From the NCBI RefSeq assembly GCF_022921075.1, contig NZ_CP095050.1, forward strand, positions 4,960,001-5,024,000: 64,000 bases of DNA, in the 5' to 3' direction. A program made the position numbers and the translations under genes. Numbering within the stretch: the first letter of the stretch is position 1; the number at the start of each line of letters is the position of its first letter. Under the pieces are notes generated by a model that did not search any database, was not told the origin of the DNA, and saw only the letters and a program-made list of their open reading frames with translations. Positions 59,925-64,000 of this stretch are shown piece by piece. Source of the stretch: Hymenobacter sp. 5317J-9. GTDB lineage: Bacteria; Bacteroidota; Bacteroidia; Cytophagales; Hymenobacteraceae.

Positions 59925-60614
59925 TTACGCCGCGGCCGGTTTCTCCTTGCCGCTGCCGCTGCCGCCGCCGGAGTTGAGTATCTTGCGGGCCTGCGTGTAG
60001 CCGTCGTAGAGCGGGCGGTCGAGCAGCTTGAAGGCTTTCATGTCCTCGTCGAGGGTGCGGAGTTCGTCCATCAGGTCGGCGAGCAGGTCTTCCAGGGCCG
60101 CGCCCGAGAGGGTGCGCTCGCTGATGGTTTTGCGCACGGCCGGCTGGGCGGTACGGAAAGTGTCGAGGGCATCGGTCAGCGGCTTCAGGGCCTTGGGCGT
60201 GAGGCCCTGCTTGGCCAGCTCGGGGGCTACGTCGGGGCGGGCGGCGCTGGCCAGCACTGCCCCTACTACCGAAATAAACGGCACCGGGCGTAGCTTGCGG
60301 AGCTGCTTGCTGCCCAGCGTCACGGCGGCTTGCAGGTCGGCATCGCCGAGGCGCACCGCCACCCGGCCGAGGGGGCCGAGCAGGGCGGGCAGCAGGTCGA
60401 ACACTGTTTTCTGAGCGGCTTGGGTGGCGGCCGTCAGGTCTTCGGTGCGGCGGGCGGTGCCGCCGCGCGCCTGGGCCACCTGCGCATACAGGGTTTGCAC
60501 GTCGGCGGCCTGCTGGGTGGCTACTTCGCTGGCGGCCAGGTCGGCCGCGTGGTCGGCCAAATACGCGGCCACCCGCCCGCACATAGCGAGCTGGTCCTCT
60601 TTGTACTGTTCCAT
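59925..60614 (-). CDS. hypothetical all-alpha protein, gene B (paralogue of gene A)
   Basis: A 229-aa helical protein without signal peptide. The ATG at 60614 is chosen because MEQYKEDQLAMCGRVAAYLADHAADLAA aligns with the start of gene A; an earlier in-frame ATG at 60683 gives non-homologous sequence. The C-terminus ALEDLLADLMDELRTLDEDMKAFKLLDRPLYDGYTQARKILN corresponds to the end of the gene A family pattern. The last residues are Gly/Ser/Lys-rich. Both proteins are exactly 229 aa. Function is unknown. The 21-bp array B lies 109 bp upstream of its start. Confidence 0.8.
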   Translation of the reverse strand: MEQYKEDQLAMCGRVAAYLADHAADLAASEVATQQAADVQTLYAQVAQARGGTARRTEDLTAATQAAQKTVFDLLPALLGPLGRVAVRLGDADLQAAVTLGSKQLRKLRPVPFISVVGAVLASAARPDVAPELAKQGLTPKALKPLTDALDTFRTAQPAVRKTISERTLSGAALEDLLADLMDELRTLDEDMKAFKLLDRPLYDGYTQARKILNSGGGSGSGKEKPAAA

Positions 60615-60723
60615 CGAGACATTGGGTAGAAATGCAATGGAGGCGCTCCATCGGGCGGCGCAAGCGGTTCTTGCGGCCGCCAAGGTAGCGGGAATTTCCG
60701 AGGCAGCAATGCGCCGTTCGGGC

Positions 60724-60996
60724 CCGGCGCGGGTGGCCCAATGGCCGGCCCCGTTCCCACCACTACCGGTTGCGTTTCAACGGCTTCCGGCTCCGCTGCA
60801 ACCGTTTCCGGCCGCGGTTCCACCATCTCCGGCCGCGCCCAAACGCCTCCCGGCCTTGCTTCAACCGTCCCCGGCCCCGCTCCTCCCCTTCCCGGCAGCG
60901 GCCAAACGGCTTCCGGCATCGCTCCAACGGCCCCCGGGGGCGCCCAAACACGTCCCGGCCACGGTGCAACCGCTACCGGAACGGACCCCGCCGCCG
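60724..60996. repeat. 21-bp degenerate tandem array B (13 units)
   Basis: Thirteen consecutive 21-bp units start at 60724, 60745, 60766 and so on to 60976, with no indel. All begin CCGG, and most have CCGGC at positions 1-5 and CAACCG or CAAACG near positions 13-18. It is the same period as array A. It lies between the starts of divergent genes (gene B and the DUF1572 gene), so the array is within their promoter region. Open frames run through it on both strands because 21 is a multiple of 3; these are not believed to be genes. Confidence 0.9.
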
Positions 60997-61150
60997 CCTG
61001 CTAGCTTTGCCGCCACCGCGCCGCCGGCCCGCACCGGTGCCACGCAGGCCGGGCGGCCCGCCCACAAGGCCTTGCGCACCAGCCGAGCCCGCATCGCCGG
61101 CGAAGGCCGGCCGGTGGCTTTTGCATACCCCCGAAACCCTTCTGCTCATC

Positions 61151-61597
61151 ATGCTCCTCGCCACCCTCCGCACCCTCTTCGCCCGCGACCTGGACAAGCT
61201 ACAACAGGAAATCGAAGCCTACGAAACCGAAGAAGCTCTGTGGCGCACCGCCCCGGGCATCAGCAACTCGGCCGGCAACCTGTGCCTGCACCTCATTGGC
61301 AACCTCAACACCTACATCGGCGCCGAGCTGGGCCGCACCGGCTACGTCCGAAACCGGGAGTTGGAGTTCTCCCTGCGCGACGTTCCGCGCGCCGAACTGG
61401 TGGCCAGCGTCGAAGCAACGCGGGCCGTGGTAGAGGCCGCCCTCGCCCGGCTGAGCGAGGAGCAGCTGCACCAGCAGTACCCCGTCGTGGTATTCGAAAG
61501 CGAGATGACCACCGGGTATTTCCTGGTTCACCTCGCCACTCACCTCGCTTACCACCTGGGCCAAATCAACTACCACCGCCGGTTGGTAGGCGCCTAA
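61151..61597 (+). CDS. DinB superfamily (DUF1572) protein
   Basis: A 148-aa four-helix-bundle protein. The ATG at 61151 gives MLLATLRTLFARDLDKLQQEIEAYETEEALWRTAPGISNSAGNLCLHLIGNLNTYIGAELG; His in LHLIGNL and the C-terminal HLATHLAYHLGQINYHRR supply the metal ligands typical of DinB/DUF1572 proteins. Metal-dependent thiol or hydrolase roles are known only for some relatives. The start is set by the family; the long open frame upstream lies over the 21-bp array. It is divergent from gene B. Confidence 0.87.
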   Translation: MLLATLRTLFARDLDKLQQEIEAYETEEALWRTAPGISNSAGNLCLHLIGNLNTYIGAELGRTGYVRNRELEFSLRDVPRAELVASVEATRAVVEAALARLSEEQLHQQYPVVVFESEMTTGYFLVHLATHLAYHLGQINYHRRLVGA

Positions 61598-61629
61598 GTC
61601 CGGCCCGCCCGCCCGCGTGCACGGGGCCG

Positions 61630-62208
61630 CTACTCGTTCAAGCCCTTCCCGGCCAGAATGCCCGGCGTGCATTTCTCTACCCGTGCCGCCCGCGTTTGGG
61701 CCTGTTTGGCCGCCGCAAAATGCAGCAAGTAGGCCCGCTGCCGCCCGGGCGTCAGGGCCGCGAATGCGGCCTGCAGGGCCGGCATTTCGTCCAGCTTCTG
61801 TTGGAATTCTGCCGGCACGCCGTAGTCCTCACTCGGCTTGAAAGCCACTTTTTGTCCCGTCTTTTCTATATCAATGGCCTCCCGCACGTAGGCCGCCACC
61901 ACGGCCTCCCGTTCCTTCACCTCCCGCGGGCTGGCAAACCGCAGCTGGCGCTGCGCCTGCGTGTTCTCCGTTTGCTGAATCAGCAGGCCCTGCGGGTCTT
62001 TCAACAAGGCCCCCTTGAGAAACAACACCGCGCAATACTCCTTAAATGCGTGAATGATGCAGACGTTTCGCCCCTGCAGCGTGTAGCAGGGCACGCCCCA
62101 CTTCAACTCTTCGGTGAGCCCGGTGGCCAGCACAATCGCGCGCAAATGCGCGAGTTCTTCGAGCCACTTGTGGTTTTTGCTGAAATAAAAATCAACGGCG
62201 GGGTTCAT
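61630..62208 (-). CDS. DUF1801/YdeI-like (OmdA) protein
   Basis: A 192-aa protein. The ATG at 62208 gives MNPAVDFYFSKNHKWLEELAHLRAIVLATGLTEELKWGVPCYTLQGRNVCIIHAFKEYCAVLFLKGALLKDP, the DUF1801 domain. The C-terminal YdeI/OmdA segment reads EDYGVPAEFQQKLDEMPALQAAFAALTPGRQRAYLLHFAAAKQAQTRAARVEKCTPGILAGKG. It is distinct from the DUF1905-type copy at 2947-3432. No catalytic function is known. The frame stays open further upstream, but that part has no family-like sequence. Confidence 0.88.
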   Translation of the reverse strand: MNPAVDFYFSKNHKWLEELAHLRAIVLATGLTEELKWGVPCYTLQGRNVCIIHAFKEYCAVLFLKGALLKDPQGLLIQQTENTQAQRQLRFASPREVKEREAVVAAYVREAIDIEKTGQKVAFKPSEDYGVPAEFQQKLDEMPALQAAFAALTPGRQRAYLLHFAAAKQAQTRAARVEKCTPGILAGKGLNE

Positions 62209-62800
62209 GACATTATTTGTTTGACTTGTGCGAAATGGCCATCCACCGCGTGCTTTCTCAACCAGAGCCAGCGCTAAAATAAAGCCGTCTTTCGAATAAG
62301 CCACCCCGTCCACCCAAGCGGCCTCCTGCCCTACAGGCCAGGGCCCTGGCCGTCGAAACTGGCAGCGTCGAGTAAGTGGCCTAGCCATCGGTTTCGTGCC
62401 CACGGCTGCCAAATCCCGGCCGCCCCTCGCAGGTTTTTTGGCCCGAGTGCCGCCAATGCCGCTAGCCATGCTTTCTTCGCAAAGTGTAATTTTTGCCTGG
62501 CTCGTCACCCGGCGAGGCAGCAGCCTGGCCCAAAATCTGCTTATCTGTTACCCAAGCCACCCCGGCGGCCATATATCCTTTTCCAATTACGCCAGCAACC
62601 TTTGCGCACCGGCCGGCCACGTCTTAATTCGCACTCTCTTCGCGTGGTGCGGCCACTCATTCGCCGGTTCTTTTCAGCTATTCACCCTAAAAAATTCCAT
62701 TTTGGTTAGGGTTTTCAATTCAAACCCCTACCTTTCTAACCTGGAAAGTCGTTTGCCCACGGCTCGGCTTTCTTTTCTATCCTCTTTGCACTCTCCCACC
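62209..62800. other. intergenic region, divergent promoters presumed
   Basis: 592 bp between divergent genes. It has a 16-bp perfect palindrome, GGCCAGGGCCCTGGCC, at 62336-62351. A TACCTTTC at 62729-62736 is one base from the -7 consensus, with TTTG at 62701-62704, 24 bp away. No convincing gene was found. Confidence 0.5.
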
Positions 62801-64000
62801 GTGTCCATCGAACTAGAACTGCCAGCCCCGCTGGCTCCCGCCCCCCAAACGATTCCGGCCCGCACCGCCTACGACCACGTCGTGCTGCCCGGCGATTTCC
62901 CCGACCCCACCATCACCAAAATCGGCGATACGTACTGGGCCAGCGCCACCTCGGCCGAGTGGGGCGCCATCTTCCCCCTCTTCTCCTCCAAGAACCTCCT
63001 CGACTGGGAGCTGGTGGGCCACGTCTTCCCCGACCGGCAGCCCGACTGGGCCAGCTCCAACTTCTGGGCGCCCGAGTTTCACCACGAAAACGGCCGCACC
63101 TATATGTACTACACCGCCCGCAGCAAGCAGGGCGGCATGCTGTGCGTGGCCGTGGCCAGCGCCGACCGCCCCGAAGGCCCTTACCGCGACCACGGCCCCC
63201 TTGTGGGCCAGGAAGCCGGCTCCATCGACGGCTTTGCGATGCCCGATGAAAACGGCGACCTCTACCTCGTCTGGAAAGAAGACGGCAACTCCTGCCAGCA
63301 GGACACCCCCATCTGGGCCCAGCGCCTCAACGACGAGCGCACCGCCCTCATCGGCGAAGCCACCGAACTATTTGCCAACGACGCCAAGTGGGAAGGCCCC
63401 CTCGTGGAAGGCTCGGCGCTGGTGCGCCACAACGGCTGGTTCTACCACTTTTTTGCGGGCAATAGCTGCTGCGGCAAGGGCTGCAACTACGCCACCGGCG
63501 TGGCCCGCTCCCGCTCCCTGCTGGGCCCGTGGGAAAAGCACGAGCAAAACCCCATCCTCGACCGCAACGACGTGTGGAAGTGCCCCGGCCACGGCACCGT
63601 GACCGAAATGGACGGCCGCTGGTTCTTGCTGCACCACGCCTACCTGGCCGACAGCCACGAGTTTGTGGGCCGCCAGGGCCTGCTCTCCGAGTTCACTTGG
63701 AACGAGCAGGAGTGGCCCGAGTTTGTGAACCGCAGCCCCCAGGCCGCCCCCCTCACCGACGTGGCCCGCCTGAACGTGGCCGACGAGTTTGAGGGCGACC
63801 GGCTGGGCCTGGAGTGGCAGTGGCCCATCAGCGCCCCCAAGCCCGCCACCGAGCTGCGCGGCGGCCAGTTGCACCTCGCTGCTGGCGCCTCGCGCCTGGG
63901 CAACTTGGTGGCCCGCCGCACCCACGTGGCTACCTACAAGGCCGCCACCACCCTCGACTTCGCCAGCCTGCCCGCCGACACCTACGCCGGCATTGCCGCC
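62801..64000 (+). CDS. GH43 family glycoside hydrolase, 3' truncated by window edge
   Basis: Four hundred codons are visible and the frame is open to the edge. No ATG exists upstream in frame; GTG at 62801 is the best start. The five-bladed GH43 propeller shows VLPGDFPDPTITKIGDTYWASATS (catalytic Asp of the DPT motif), FWAPEFHHENGRTYMYYTAR, GFAMPDENGDLYLVWKE, KWEGPLVEGSALVRHNGWFYHFFAG (general acid Glu region) and WKCPGHGTVTEMDGRWFLLHHAY. A C-terminal beta-sandwich begins at DEFEGDRLGLEWQW. It probably cleaves xylan or arabinan side chains. No signal peptide is seen from the GTG. Confidence 0.88.
   Translation, partial: MSIELELPAPLAPAPQTIPARTAYDHVVLPGDFPDPTITKIGDTYWASATSAEWGAIFPLFSSKNLLDWELVGHVFPDRQPDWASSNFWAPEFHHENGRTYMYYTARSKQGGMLCVAVASADRPEGPYRDHGPLVGQEAGSIDGFAMPDENGDLYLVWKEDGNSCQQDTPIWAQRLNDERTALIGEATELFANDAKWEGPLVEGSALVRHNGWFYHFFAGNSCCGKGCNYATGVARSRSLLGPWEKHEQNPILDRNDVWKCPGHGTVTEMDGRWFLLHHAYLADSHEFVGRQGLLSEFTWNEQEWPEFVNRSPQAAPLTDVARLNVADEFEGDRLGLEWQWPISAPKPATELRGGQLHLAAGASRLGNLVARRTHVATYKAATTLDFASLPADTYAGIAA

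Noticed and set aside
60424-62277. 617-codon plus-strand open frame through array B and antisense to the YdeI-like gene, Pro-rich
   Set aside because: The openness follows from a 21-bp repeat without stop codons and from GC-rich antisense sequence. It overlaps the real DUF1572 gene in another frame and has no domain.

Overview
The window reads as chromosome of a high-GC Bacteroidota, most like Hymenobacter or a close Cytophagales relative. The reasons are GC-rich coding throughout, several secreted proteins with C-terminal type IX secretion (T9SS/Por) sorting domains, promoters of the TAnnTTTG type, few recognisable Shine-Dalgarno sites, and typical families (DUF6624, DUF6268, DUF2141, GH92, HD-Pycsar-effector proteins, SixA next to PPK1). 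No prophage, insertion sequence or CRISPR array was seen. The genus assignment is an inference; there is no rRNA to settle it.

Layout. 0-5 kb: small housekeeping and stress genes (ElaA-type acetyltransferase, FrnE-type DsbA, aldo/keto reductase, YdeI-like protein, DUF2141, META lipoprotein, NDH-2). 6-9.5 kb: an AT-rich gene for a 788-aa P-loop ATPase with deoxyribosyltransferase-like sensor domains, then a 12-unit 21-bp degenerate tandem array and an unknown 229-aa helical protein (gene A). 9.6-24 kb: glyoxalase-fold protein, RsbQ-like hydrolase, Gfo/Idh/MocA oxidoreductase, a frameshifted metallopeptidase-propeller-barrel gene, YceI, a frameshifted sphingolipid-desaturase-like gene, MsrA, and a 1420-aa kinase with nine PAS domains. 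24-43 kb: T9SS cargo, a methionine-transaminase/omega-amidase pair, MurF, RfbC, a glycosyltransferase, cytochrome c, HflX, a secreted metzincin, PPK1 and SixA. 43-54 kb: a giant duplicated beta-helix T9SS protein, a pappalysin-type protease and a phosphoesterase-barrel fusion.

54-61 kb is the most accessory-looking part. It holds an HD domain fused to a Pycsar-type membrane effector, a tRNA-Arg(CCT) with an inverted tertiary pair, an HNH protein, a GH92 mannosidase, an AT-rich gene fusing a PIN_8 nuclease to a PD-(D/E)XK-like domain, and gene B. Gene B is a 229-aa paralogue of gene A with its own 13-unit 21-bp array. A DUF1572 protein, a second YdeI-like protein and a truncated GH43 enzyme close the window.

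Two themes stand out. First, two unrelated AT-rich, defence-like genes each start at the stop codon of a convergent core gene and lie next to a member of the gene A/B family with its 21-bp array. Second, many intergenic spaces carry long, nearly perfect inverted repeats, several from one sequence family. Three probable single-base deletions in short C/G runs (glyoxalase, propeller-barrel and desaturase genes) suggest either real decay or assembly error.
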